Both the position numbers and the translations under genes were made by a program. From Syntrophobacterales bacterium Delta_02 (GTDB taxonomy: Bacteria > Desulfobacterota > Syntrophorhabdia > Syntrophorhabdales > Syntrophorhabdaceae), in assembly GCA_001603955.1 (NCBI GenBank), contig LVAA01000035.1, forward strand, positions 1 to 64,000: 64,000 nucleotides of DNA. Reading direction: 5' to 3'. Of the stretch, positions 9,683 through 16,753 are shown in pieces. A model generated the notes under the pieces. That model searched no databases and was not told the origin of the DNA. It saw nothing but the letters and a program-made list of their open reading frames with translations. Positions within the stretch are counted from its first letter, which is position 1, and each line of letters starts with the position of its first letter.

Positions 9683-9913
9683 ATGGATGATATCCTGCTA
9701 GAAGAAAAAAAGCTCAGAAGGCTTCGTTTTGTGGTCGATTTCGCGCTCGAGTTCATCCGCACCCAAGACATTTCCCAAGACCACGCCATACGCATCGTCG
9801 AAGGGGTCCGCAAACACGCGCTCAACCTCTTCCCCGGAAAAGAGGAAACCTTCGACATCATCTACGCCCCCCGCTTCAAAAGAACGCTGAACGAGAAGTA
9901 CAAAAGGGACTGA
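9683..9913 (+). CDS. Conserved small hypothetical protein (76 aa)
   Basis: An all-helical small protein (MDDILLEEKKLRRLRFVVDF...) rich in charged residues with no membrane span or cysteine. I do not recognise it. It follows lspA by 45 bases on the same strand and is followed at once by an inverted minisatellite element, so it likely ends the ileS-lspA transcript. Codon use matches its neighbours. Confidence 0.6.
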   Translation: MDDILLEEKKLRRLRFVVDFALEFIRTQDISQDHAIRIVEGVRKHALNLFPGKEETFDIIYAPRFKRTLNEKYKRD

Positions 9914-9918
9914 TAAGA

Positions 9919-10027
9919 CAGCTTGAACCGATCGAACCGTTTGAGCAGCTTGAACGGAAAAGATACTGTAGCTACCTGCTCTTTTTAACGTTCGAGCGGT
10001 TCAAGCTGTTCAAGCGGCTGCAACCGT
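9919..10027 (+). repeat. Inverted minisatellite element A (9-bp units)
   Basis: The left arm (9919-9957) is made of about four degenerate 9-mers of the type CGCTTGAAC; the right arm (9987-10027) carries GTTCAAGCG-type units in the opposite sense, ending CCGTCTTTA. The spacer holds CTCTTTTTAACG. It sits between convergent stops, 6 bases after one gene and just before the stop of the other, as expected for a two-way terminator. Confidence 0.85.
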
Positions 10028-10029
10028 CT

Positions 10030-11187
10030 TTACTTCTTGAATATCTTTTTTATCCCTTCGCCGATGCTCCCTATGCCCTCGCCTACCTTTTTGGTGCCTT
10101 CGGCGCCGAGGCCGAAGACCGACTCCCCGATGTCCTTTATGGAAAAGCCCAGCTTATCGGCGATGCCGAAGGAGAGTCTGCTTACGAAACTCTCCGCGAT
10201 GTTGAACCTTGGATTATCGAGATCGCCCGAAATAACGAAATCAAAGGGGATCCGCTCCCCACTCTTCTTCAGGAAGGCCACCACAAGCGCGACGGGCACA
10301 CCCATGAACCTGTCGCCCGGACCGGATGCGCTCCCGAATTCCAAGCCCTTGAGCACCCCCTTTCCCGGCGCCTGGATCCTGCGGGAAACGATCTTTGCCC
10401 GCACGTCGAGATCGAGAAACCCTTTCGTGACATTCACGTTCTGGCTTCCGTGGTAGTACGGTTTGAAGTGAGTGATGTCAAGCTCCCTCACCGAGGCCAC
10501 GCACTCCATGTCTCTGCTCCGAAACCTGATCTTGCCTTCGCTCTTCACGCTCGCCGTACTTCTGCCCTCGGGAATGACGGCCTTGAGGGTGTAACGTGTG
10601 AGATCGTTCGTGAAAGGTACCGTGAGGTTGCGCACTTCCGCGTTTATGTTCCGCGCCCTTGTCATCACCGGAACCTTCGGCGACTTGCGGTCGAGATAGT
10701 CCACGGACCCGTTGACGATGACAATCTTCTTGAGTATTACCGGCGTCCGCTCTCCTTCGGGCCGGCGGGTCCCGTCCTTCTTCTTCACGCCTCCCCGTTC
10801 TCTTTTATCACCCCCCGGAAAGGCAGGATTTACAAGATCGCCCTTCGCGTCGACCTCGACATACATATAGGGTTTTTCCACGCGGACGCTGGAAATAACG
10901 TACTTCTTCCTGAGAAGACCCATGAAGCTGGCCCTGACAACAACGTTCTCAACCTTTATCACCTGTCTGCCGGCCCTGTTCCGCATTGCAATATCGCGAA
11001 CATGGACGCTTCCCCATTTCAGCTCGATGCTCCCTATCGAGAAATCTTCACCCAGGGCTTCCTGGATACCGCTCCTGGCGATGACATTCGCATATTTGAC
11101 GAGAAAGATGGCCGCGATCAGGATAAGACAAAGAACCACCGTGGAAGAGATGACAAATACCCTGAACCCTCTGAGCTTGACCATCAT
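10030..11187 (-). CDS. AsmA-like / DUF748 family protein
   Basis: Single N-terminal membrane anchor (FRVFVISSTVVLCLILIAAI) followed by a long beta-rich periplasmic body with repeated short strands and a late segment GVPVALVVAFLKKSGERIPFDFVISGDLDNP, a mark of DUF748/AsmA-like proteins related to lipid-transport scaffolds. The start at 11187 is chosen because AAGGA lies 7 bases upstream; the longer frame to 11379 runs into the divergent gene. Its C-terminus is rich in Gly and Lys. The role is inferred from family only. Confidence 0.75.
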   Translation of the reverse strand: MMVKLRGFRVFVISSTVVLCLILIAAIFLVKYANVIARSGIQEALGEDFSIGSIELKWGSVHVRDIAMRNRAGRQVIKVENVVVRASFMGLLRKKYVISSVRVEKPYMYVEVDAKGDLVNPAFPGGDKRERGGVKKKDGTRRPEGERTPVILKKIVIVNGSVDYLDRKSPKVPVMTRARNINAEVRNLTVPFTNDLTRYTLKAVIPEGRSTASVKSEGKIRFRSRDMECVASVRELDITHFKPYYHGSQNVNVTKGFLDLDVRAKIVSRRIQAPGKGVLKGLEFGSASGPGDRFMGVPVALVVAFLKKSGERIPFDFVISGDLDNPRFNIAESFVSRLSFGIADKLGFSIKDIGESVFGLGAEGTKKVGEGIGSIGEGIKKIFKK

Positions 11188-11211
11188 TTTTCCATCCTTG
11201 TCGAAATATTC

Positions 11212-11223
11212 TATACTAGTATA
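11212..11223. promoter_or_regulatory. Palindromic divergent -10 region
   Basis: TATACTAGTATA is a perfect 12-bp palindrome that provides a TATACT -10 box on each strand, between the divergent DUF748 and thiamine-binding genes. No good -35 box was found at 17 bp on either side, so it may be activator-dependent, or the palindrome may be a regulator site. Confidence 0.4.
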
Positions 11224-11293
11224 CAGAACGGGGAGCCGGAAGGAAAGACGGGAGAACACCGCGGCTTCCCGCAACCGGAAAAGGAGGCCCTTC

Positions 11294-11608
11294 ATGTCCG
11301 TTCTATTTGAATTCGCAATGTTTCCCACAGACAAGGGTGAGAGCGTCAGCGCCTTCGTGTCGAGGCTCCTCAAGGTCATCGACCAGGGCGCGGCCGCCTA
11401 CCGCCTCACCCCGATGGGCACCGTCGTAGAGACAGACACCATGGACGAGGCCCTGTCCATTATCAAGACATGCTACGAACAGCTGGAACCCGACTGCGGC
11501 CGCATCTATTCCACGGTCAAGTTCGACATCCGCAAGGGCGCCTCAGGCAGACTGGAAGGCAAAATAGCCTCGGTCGAAGAAAAGGTAGGGAAGAAACTGA
11601 AAACCTGA
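11294..11608 (+). CDS. MTH1187-family thiamine-binding protein
   Basis: A 104-residue ferredoxin-like-fold protein of the MTH1187/YkoF-like (DUF77) family: MSVLFEFAMFPTDKGES, YRLTPMGTVVET, and a basic C-terminal KFDIRKG...KIASVEEKVGKKL. Family members form tetramers and bind thiamine-like ligands in the cytoplasm. The start is fixed by AAGGAGG 6 bases upstream of the ATG; the long upstream open frame is antisense to the neighbour. Confidence 0.85.
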   Translation: MSVLFEFAMFPTDKGESVSAFVSRLLKVIDQGAAAYRLTPMGTVVETDTMDEALSIIKTCYEQLEPDCGRIYSTVKFDIRKGASGRLEGKIASVEEKVGKKLKT

Positions 11609-11614
11609 AAAGAT

Positions 11615-11652
11615 GGTTGCAGCCGCTTGAACCGCTTGAGCCGCTTGAACGG
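11615..11652 (+). repeat. Half minisatellite element B (9-bp units)
   Basis: Four 9-bp units (GCAGCCGCTTGAACC...) begin 7 bases after the stop of the thiamine-binding gene. No matching right arm follows; only TAACGTT (11693-11699), the junction seen in complete copies, is left. It looks like an element that has lost its right arm. Confidence 0.75.
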
Positions 11653-11920
11653 AAAAGAAAAGACGTAACAACCCGAATGGCCTGCACGTTTCTAACGTTA
11701 AGACCGGGGAGGCCTGCTTTTGTCCGGCAAGAACTGCGAGAACAGGGATATGGCGCAGTAACCTGTGACGCGACGCAATGAACATGGCCGCCCCTTTTTC
11801 CGTGACCTACCCTGAATTCTCATCTTCGCTGCGGGCCTTTGTCAGGAAAGGAAATCACTTGACAGCTCAACGCGGGGGAAGCGTAAAATAGAACAGCAGT
11901 GACACATTCCGGGAGGCATC
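11653..11920. other. Gene-free stretch with a possible promoter for the FAH-family gene
   Basis: No convincing coding region is seen. TTGACA (11859-11864) and TAAAAT (11884-11889) are 19 bp apart, a long but usable spacing, and GGGAGG precedes the ATG at 11921. The rest appears to be debris from element B plus non-coding sequence. Confidence 0.45.
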
Positions 11921-12547
11921 ATGGGTATGAGCTTCAACCCTTCAAAGGTCATCGCCGTGGGACTCAATTACAGTGACCACGCCAGGGAGCTGAAAATGGA
12001 CCTTCCCGGCTATCCACTCATCTTCATGAAACCGTCCACATCGGTCATCGGCGACGGCGACACCATCGTGTTCCCCGACCAGACGCAGGAGCTGCATTAT
12101 GAAGGAGAACTGGGCATCGTCATGGCCAAACGGGCGCGCAACGTCCCTGTCGGCGAGGCCCGCGATTTCATTGCCGGATTCACATGCGCCAACGACGTGA
12201 CCGCGAGGGACCTCCAGCGAATGGACGGCCAGTGGACACGGGCGAAATCCTTCGACACCTTCTGTCCCCTGGGACCGCGGATCGTCAGTGACATAGACCC
12301 GACCGCCCTCAGGATCATGACGCGCGTGAACGGCGAGGTGAAGCAGCAATCGACCACGGCCAACATGATCTTCAACGTCTATGACCTGGTTTCATTCATC
12401 TCGGGAATAATGACCCTGCTCCCCGGCGACGTCATCATTACCGGAACACCTCCCGGGGTAGGCTCCCTTCTCCCCGGGGACACCGTCGAGGTGGAGATCG
12501 AGGGCATAGGAATCCTTACGAACACGGTCACGGCCGCCGTGCCGTGA
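11921..12547 (+). CDS. Fumarylacetoacetate hydrolase family protein
   Basis: A 208-residue single-domain FAH-fold enzyme. Metal ligands lie in HYEGELGIV (Glu, Glu) and [11 protein letters not shown] (Asp); the catalytic-loop Lys is in [18 protein letters not shown], and [11 protein letters not shown] and ITGTPPGVG are family motifs. Relatives act as acylpyruvases, oxaloacetate tautomerases or decarboxylases on beta-keto acids; the substrate cannot be told here. Preceded by GGGAGG and followed closely by the tRNA-binding gene. Confidence 0.88.
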   Translation: MGMSFNPSKVIAVGLNYSDHARELKMDLPGYPLIFMKPSTSVIGDGDTIVFPDQTQELHYEGELGIVMAKRARNVPVGEARDFIAGFTCANDVTARDLQRMDGQWTRAKSFDTFCPLGPRIVSDIDPTALRIMTRVNGEVKQQSTTANMIFNVYDLVSFISGIMTLLPGDVIITGTPPGVGSLLPGDTVEVEIEGIGILTNTVTAAVP

Positions 12548-12599
12548 ATACCCTGACCGCCGGGACCGAAACCGGCGTCATTGAACCCAAGGAGCAACC

Positions 12600-12929
12600 A
12601 TGGACAATATCACGTTTGACGATTTCATCAAAGTCGATCTGAGGGTGGCCGAGATAAAGGCCTGCGAGGATATCGAGGGAGCGGACAAGCTCTACAAGCT
12701 GACCATCGACATGGGCGAAGAACGCCTGATCGTCGCCGGTATCAAGCAATACTACACGAAGGAAGAACTGACAGGGAAGAAGATCGCCGTTGTGGCGAAC
12801 CTCGAGCCCCGCAAGCTCCGGGGCATCTTGTCCCACGGCATGCTTCTCGCCGCCTCCAACGAAGACAAGTCCTCCGTCGTCCTTCTGACACTCGACAAGG
12901 CCATACCGAACGGCAGCAAGATATCCTGA
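12600..12929 (+). CDS. tRNA-binding-domain protein (MetG C-terminal / CsaA-like)
   Basis: A 109-residue OB-fold tRNA-binding domain protein: FDDFIKVDLRVAEI, ADKLYKLTIDMGEE, VAGIKQYYT, VVANLEPRKLRGILSHGMLLAA. This is the domain found at the end of MetRS or free as CsaA/Trbp111, which binds the outside corner of tRNA. Whether it pairs in trans with a MetRS lacking this domain cannot be seen here. It is 52 bases after the FAH-family gene. Confidence 0.9.
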   Translation: MDNITFDDFIKVDLRVAEIKACEDIEGADKLYKLTIDMGEERLIVAGIKQYYTKEELTGKKIAVVANLEPRKLRGILSHGMLLAASNEDKSSVVLLTLDKAIPNGSKIS

Positions 12930-12936
12930 ACAGGGG

Positions 12937-14538
12937 ATGATCCAGCACATTTTCCTTTTCCTGGCAGGCCTCGCCCTTTTCCTCTTGGGCATGCTCAAGC
13001 TGAGCGAGCAGATGCAGCGGGTATTCAGCTCCCGGATACGGGAGTATATCCGTTTTTCCGTCAGGAAACCCTTTTACGGGCTGATCACGGGACTCGTGAC
13101 CACGATTTTCTTTCAGAGCAGTTCGGCGACGATGCTGCTCACCATGGGACTTGTCAGCGCAGGACTCGTGAGCTTCTATCATTCACTGGGGATCATTCTC
13201 GGCGCCGACATCGGGACAACGCTCACCGTACAGCTCGTCGTCTGGAAGGTGACGGACATATCCCCCCTTTTCCTCTTCAGCGGGATCGTGCTGTACTTTC
13301 TCGGCAAGGACCGAGCGAGAACCGTCGGTGAGGCGCTTCTCTATTTCGGCACCATATTCTACGGCCTGAGCCTCATCGGAGACGCGGCGGCCCCGCTCAA
13401 GGCGAGTCCCGTCTTCAGCCGCTATTTCCTTTCCACGCAGAATCCCCTGATGGCTCTCCTCATAGGTCTCGTCTTCACGGGGATCGTCCAGGCATCGGCC
13501 ATCCCCATCAGCATGCTCGTCATGCTCGGCATGCAGGGGCTCATGTCCATAGACAATGCCGTCCCCATAGTCATCGGCGCGAACGTCGGCACCACGGTGA
13601 CGGCCCTCATCGGCAGCCTGGCGAGCGATGTCAACGGCAGAAGGACCGCGATCGCGCACCTTATCTTCAAGTGTTCCGGCGCTCTCCTGTGCATGGCGTT
13701 CCTGTCGCCCTTCATCACAACGTTAAAGGCAATGTCATCGAGCATCGCCCAGCAGGTGGCGCTCTGCCATTTTCTTTTCAATATCTTCGTCGTCTTCATC
13801 TTCATGTTTTTCCTCACTCCTTTTTCGAACGCCATCCGCAGGGTCCTCCCCGGGGAACATGCCGTCATCGCCATGTGGCCGGAATACCTGGACACAAAAC
13901 GTCTCGGCAGTCCCGACATGGCCCTTGCCTGCGTCAGGAACGAGCTGAAACGGCAGATCGCGCTGGCGCAGCGGATGCTCCTGGAATCCCTGGAGTTGTT
14001 CATCTCTTACAAAAGGAACAAGCGGCAGAACGTCATGTACATGGAACTCGTGATGGACAACCTCCAGGCCGAGATCACGACATATCTCTGGGGTATCTCC
14101 TGCGGCGCCCTTTCACAGTCCCTCACGAAAAAACTCTTCGCCTTCTCCTCCTTCGCCTATGATATCGAACGCATGGGAGACCGTTCCGTTAACCTCGGTG
14201 AACTGGCGGAACAGAAGTTCAAGCGCAGGGCTCATTTCACCCCGGCCGCCAACGAGGAGCTTCGGGACATAGGCACCCTGGTGCTGGACAACCTCGCGGA
14301 CGCCGGCCGGCTGATCGAGAAGAAGGATGTCGCACTTGTGCGCGTCGTTATCGAGCGGGAACGCAGGATAGACGTAAAGATCAGGAAGGCGACGGGTAAC
14401 CACCTTGAGCGGTTCTACAAGAAACTCTGCCTCGCCGAGGCGGGACCCATATATGTGGATGTCCTCGTCAACCTGGAACACATATCAAACCACTGCCTCG
14501 TGATCGCCCAGCTCACGGACGAGTTGGAAGAAGACTAA
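12937..14538 (+). CDS. Na/Pi cotransporter family protein with PhoU domain
   Basis: N-terminal membrane half (residues about 1-300) with two Na/Pi_cotrans repeats; the first has the signature FFQSSSATMLLTMG, the second the altered GIVQASAIPISM. The C-terminal half is a PhoU-like four-helix domain (residues about 330-533). NptA/YjbB-type proteins move phosphate coupled to Na+ or export it. The change of QSSSA to QASAI in repeat two is a departure from the usual symmetry. It lies 7 bases after the tRNA-binding gene, with an inverted minisatellite right after its stop. Confidence 0.9.
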   Translation: MIQHIFLFLAGLALFLLGMLKLSEQMQRVFSSRIREYIRFSVRKPFYGLITGLVTTIFFQSSSATMLLTMGLVSAGLVSFYHSLGIILGADIGTTLTVQLVVWKVTDISPLFLFSGIVLYFLGKDRARTVGEALLYFGTIFYGLSLIGDAAAPLKASPVFSRYFLSTQNPLMALLIGLVFTGIVQASAIPISMLVMLGMQGLMSIDNAVPIVIGANVGTTVTALIGSLASDVNGRRTAIAHLIFKCSGALLCMAFLSPFITTLKAMSSSIAQQVALCHFLFNIFVVFIFMFFLTPFSNAIRRVLPGEHAVIAMWPEYLDTKRLGSPDMALACVRNELKRQIALAQRMLLESLELFISYKRNKRQNVMYMELVMDNLQAEITTYLWGISCGALSQSLTKKLFAFSSFAYDIERMGDRSVNLGELAEQKFKRRAHFTPAANEELRDIGTLVLDNLADAGRLIEKKDVALVRVVIERERRIDVKIRKATGNHLERFYKKLCLAEAGPIYVDVLVNLEHISNHCLVIAQLTDELEED

Positions 14539-14541
14539 AAC

Positions 14542-14655
14542 AAACCGTTGAAACCGCTTGAACAGCTTGAGCCGCTTGAACGCTAAAAGAAGAAGAGGTT
14601 TCTTCGGTTTCTTAACGTTCAAACGGTTTAAGCGGCTCTAACGGTTCAAGCGGTG
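14542..14655 (+). repeat. Inverted minisatellite element C (9-bp units)
   Basis: Left arm 14542-14583 (AAACCGTTGAAACCGCTTG...) and right arm 14612-14655 (AACGTTCAAACGGTTTAAG... ending GGTGTCTTTTAT), each about four 9-mers, flank a spacer with an AAGAAGAGG/TTTCTTC mini-hairpin. It lies 4 bases after the transporter stop and before the HMA gene; the right arm ends in a T-run, as in an intrinsic terminator. Confidence 0.85.
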
Positions 14656-14692
14656 TCTTTTATGTTATAATGGGTGAAAAAAGGAGGACCGC

Positions 14693-14896
14693 ATGGCCGA
14701 GGCCAAACTCGAGATAGACGGCATGAGCTGCCAGCATTGCGTCATGGCGGTGAAGAAGGCCCTCGGCGGCGTCGCCGGGGTTGACTCGAGCGATGTGGAG
14801 ATCGGAAGCGCCGTCGTCAGGTACGATGACGGCAAGGCAAGCCGCAAGGACCTGGAAGCGGCCATCGAGAAGGCGGGGTTCTCCGTCAAACGTTAA
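14693..14896 (+). CDS. Heavy-metal-associated (HMA) domain protein
   Basis: A free-standing 67-residue ferredoxin-like metal-binding domain with the GMSCQHC motif in the first loop (Cys x2 Cys) and a typical end, DLEAAIEKAGFSV. Such CopZ/MerP-like proteins carry Cu+ or similar soft metals. No partner copper ATPase is adjacent; the P-type ATPase at 26 kb is of a different class. GGAGG precedes the ATG. Confidence 0.9.
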   Translation: MAEAKLEIDGMSCQHCVMAVKKALGGVAGVDSSDVEIGSAVVRYDDGKASRKDLEAAIEKAGFSVKR

Positions 14897-14934
14897 AAAA
14901 AGGAACAGTTGCGGGAAGCGGGGTAAAGCAGGTC

Positions 14935-16002
14935 ATGGATGAGCTGATCAGGGCGATCGACAGCGCCCAGGATCTCGAGAAGAAGGTGGAATATTACTTC
15001 ACCCTCGCGGGCGATGAGAGGGTTTCCCTGCTCAAAGACCTCGGGGAGCAAAGGAACGAGGAGACCGGCGTTCTTCTCAATGCCATCTACCTCCAGGAAA
15101 CGGACAAGGAGATCCGCAAACTTATCCGCAAGACCATATTCCGCCTGAGGTCATCGGGCGTGAAGGTAGAAGAGCTCCGCCCGGAGGGCGAATCCGTTCT
15201 CAGGAAGGTGGAGGAGGTACGGGTCAATATGGGCTTCCTGACAAACTTCGACCATGCCGGTTCCCGGATGGTCATGGCGGCGTACGAGGTCAGGAAGAAC
15301 ACCTTCGTCTTTCTCAATGGCGATCTCCATTTCCGTGAAGGCCTGCGCGAGCTCATGAGCTCGCCGGTGGACAGGAGGTCCCTCGAGCAGATCGTGGCCA
15401 CCTACAGGGACAATACGAAAGAACCGGCCTTCCTCGTCGAGGTATCCCCAGCCTACGCGGCGTTCATCGTCGAGGAAGGTGCGAAACTGTCCGGTCGTTT
15501 CACGGACGCCATAGGGTCCCTTAAGTCCTTTGTCGCTCAACTGAAAGATTCCGTTCACAAGCCGGACGACATCCACTCCCTCCGCGTGGCAGACGACGTC
15601 GTTCCCCTGCCCCTCCACGATGTTCTCAGGCACGAGATCTTCACGCCTTTCTCCCTCTCCTGGGAAGGCATCGAAGAGGACCGCAAGTCCTACCTCTCGA
15701 CGGGAGGGTCCACGATCGTCCTGCCCCAACACATGATGGAAGAAAAAAAGGAGACCTACCTCAGGGACCTCATGGGGCGCCATGATATCGCGTCACAGGC
15801 GCCTCTTTTCAAACGCCTCCTCGAGGACTACGCCTATCTCTTCCACTGCATCGGCGATCACGCGCGGTACCGGGGGACGCTCTCGATCATTCGGGACACA
15901 ACGGCCCTCGATCACGCTCTTTCCTTCTTTGTGAGAAAGAGCCTGGAGGCCCGGCAGGAGTTTCCTGCCGGAGGCGACCTCATAATCGATCCTTATGGCT
16001 AG
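14935..16002 (+). CDS. Conserved hypothetical protein (355 aa)
   Basis: I do not recognise this soluble protein. It starts with a helical, charged region (MDELIRAIDSAQDLEKKVEYYF) resembling a HEAT-like stretch, followed by a mixed alpha/beta region. There are no membrane spans and few cysteines. Its end overlaps the start of rlmE by 8 bases, so the two are likely translated together; a link to RNA or ribosome work is only a guess. Confidence 0.75.
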   Translation: MDELIRAIDSAQDLEKKVEYYFTLAGDERVSLLKDLGEQRNEETGVLLNAIYLQETDKEIRKLIRKTIFRLRSSGVKVEELRPEGESVLRKVEEVRVNMGFLTNFDHAGSRMVMAAYEVRKNTFVFLNGDLHFREGLRELMSSPVDRRSLEQIVATYRDNTKEPAFLVEVSPAYAAFIVEEGAKLSGRFTDAIGSLKSFVAQLKDSVHKPDDIHSLRVADDVVPLPLHDVLRHEIFTPFSLSWEGIEEDRKSYLSTGGSTIVLPQHMMEEKKETYLRDLMGRHDIASQAPLFKRLLEDYAYLFHCIGDHARYRGTLSIIRDTTALDHALSFFVRKSLEARQEFPAGGDLIIDPYG

Positions 16003-16624
16003 ATTCATCCTCAAAGACCCATTCTACAAGAAAGCAAAGCAGGAAGGGTTCCGTGCAAGGAGCGCGTACAAGCTCAAGGAGATCGAGGACAGGTTCCATC
16101 TCGTGCGCAAAGGGAATACCGTTCTGGACCTCGGGTGTTCGCCGGGGAGCTTCCTCCAGGTCCTCGCCGGGATGGTCGGCGAGAAGGGGACCGTCATCGG
16201 CATCGACATCCTGCCGACCCCGCCTCTCCCCCTCACGAATGTCACCACCGTAGAGGCAGACATACGGGAGACGGATGTCCTGGACCTTCTGAAGCGCTTC
16301 TCCCTCTCCGCCGTCGACGCCGTCACCTGCGACATAGCGCCCAACCTCTCGGGGATCCGCGACGTGGATGACGCGCGCATCGAAGAGCTCTTCGCCAGTG
16401 TCCTCAAGGTCGTCGACGAGGCCCTCAAACCCGGCGGCCACTTCATCATCAAGTCTTTCTCGACGGGCGTTCAGAAGCGTATTGCGGCCGAGCTCCAGAT
16501 GCGCTTCCGCAAGGTCTCCCAGTACAAACCGGCTGCCTCCCGAAGCGTGAGCTCCGAGGTGTTCTTCGTGTGCGCGGGGAAGAAAGAGACCGTCGCAGGT
16601 CGCAAGTCTCAGGTCACAGGCTAG
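15995..16624 (+). CDS. rlmE: 23S rRNA 2'-O-ribose U2552 methyltransferase
   Basis: FtsJ/RrmJ family SAM methyltransferase acting on the 50S subunit. RSAYKLKEI supplies the first catalytic Lys, VLDLGCSPGSFLQVL is the SAM loop, CDIAPNLSG holds the catalytic Asp, FIIKSFSTG the second Lys, and SSEVFFVCAG the Glu. The last ten codons and the stop lie inside a 7-bp-unit repeat arm (16591-16624), so the C-terminal tail (VAGRKSQVTG) is encoded by the repeat and probably not part of the ancestral protein. Confidence 0.95.
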   Translation: MARFILKDPFYKKAKQEGFRARSAYKLKEIEDRFHLVRKGNTVLDLGCSPGSFLQVLAGMVGEKGTVIGIDILPTPPLPLTNVTTVEADIRETDVLDLLKRFSLSAVDAVTCDIAPNLSGIRDVDDARIEELFASVLKVVDEALKPGGHFIIKSFSTGVQKRIAAELQMRFRKVSQYKPAASRSVSSEVFFVCAGKKETVAGRKSQVTG

Positions 16625-16740
16625 AAGGGGCCCGGACTTCAGTCAACAGGGGTCAGGGAGCAGCAAGTTTTTTCGGCCTTTTTTGCCTTTAGGCTTGCGA
16701 CCTGGGACTTGCGACCTGGGACAGTCCTTGGCCTGCGACG
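16591..16740 (+). repeat. Inverted minisatellite element D (7-bp units)
   Basis: Left arm 16591-16624 has 7-mers of the type GGTCGCA/GGTCACA and contains the rlmE stop; right arm about 16690-16740 has TGCGACC/TGGGACT units. The spacer contains AAGTTTTTTCGGCCTTTTTT, a possible bidirectional terminator core. It sits between convergent rlmE and the Aas-like gene. Confidence 0.85.
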
Positions 16741-16753
16741 TGAGGCGTTAGCC

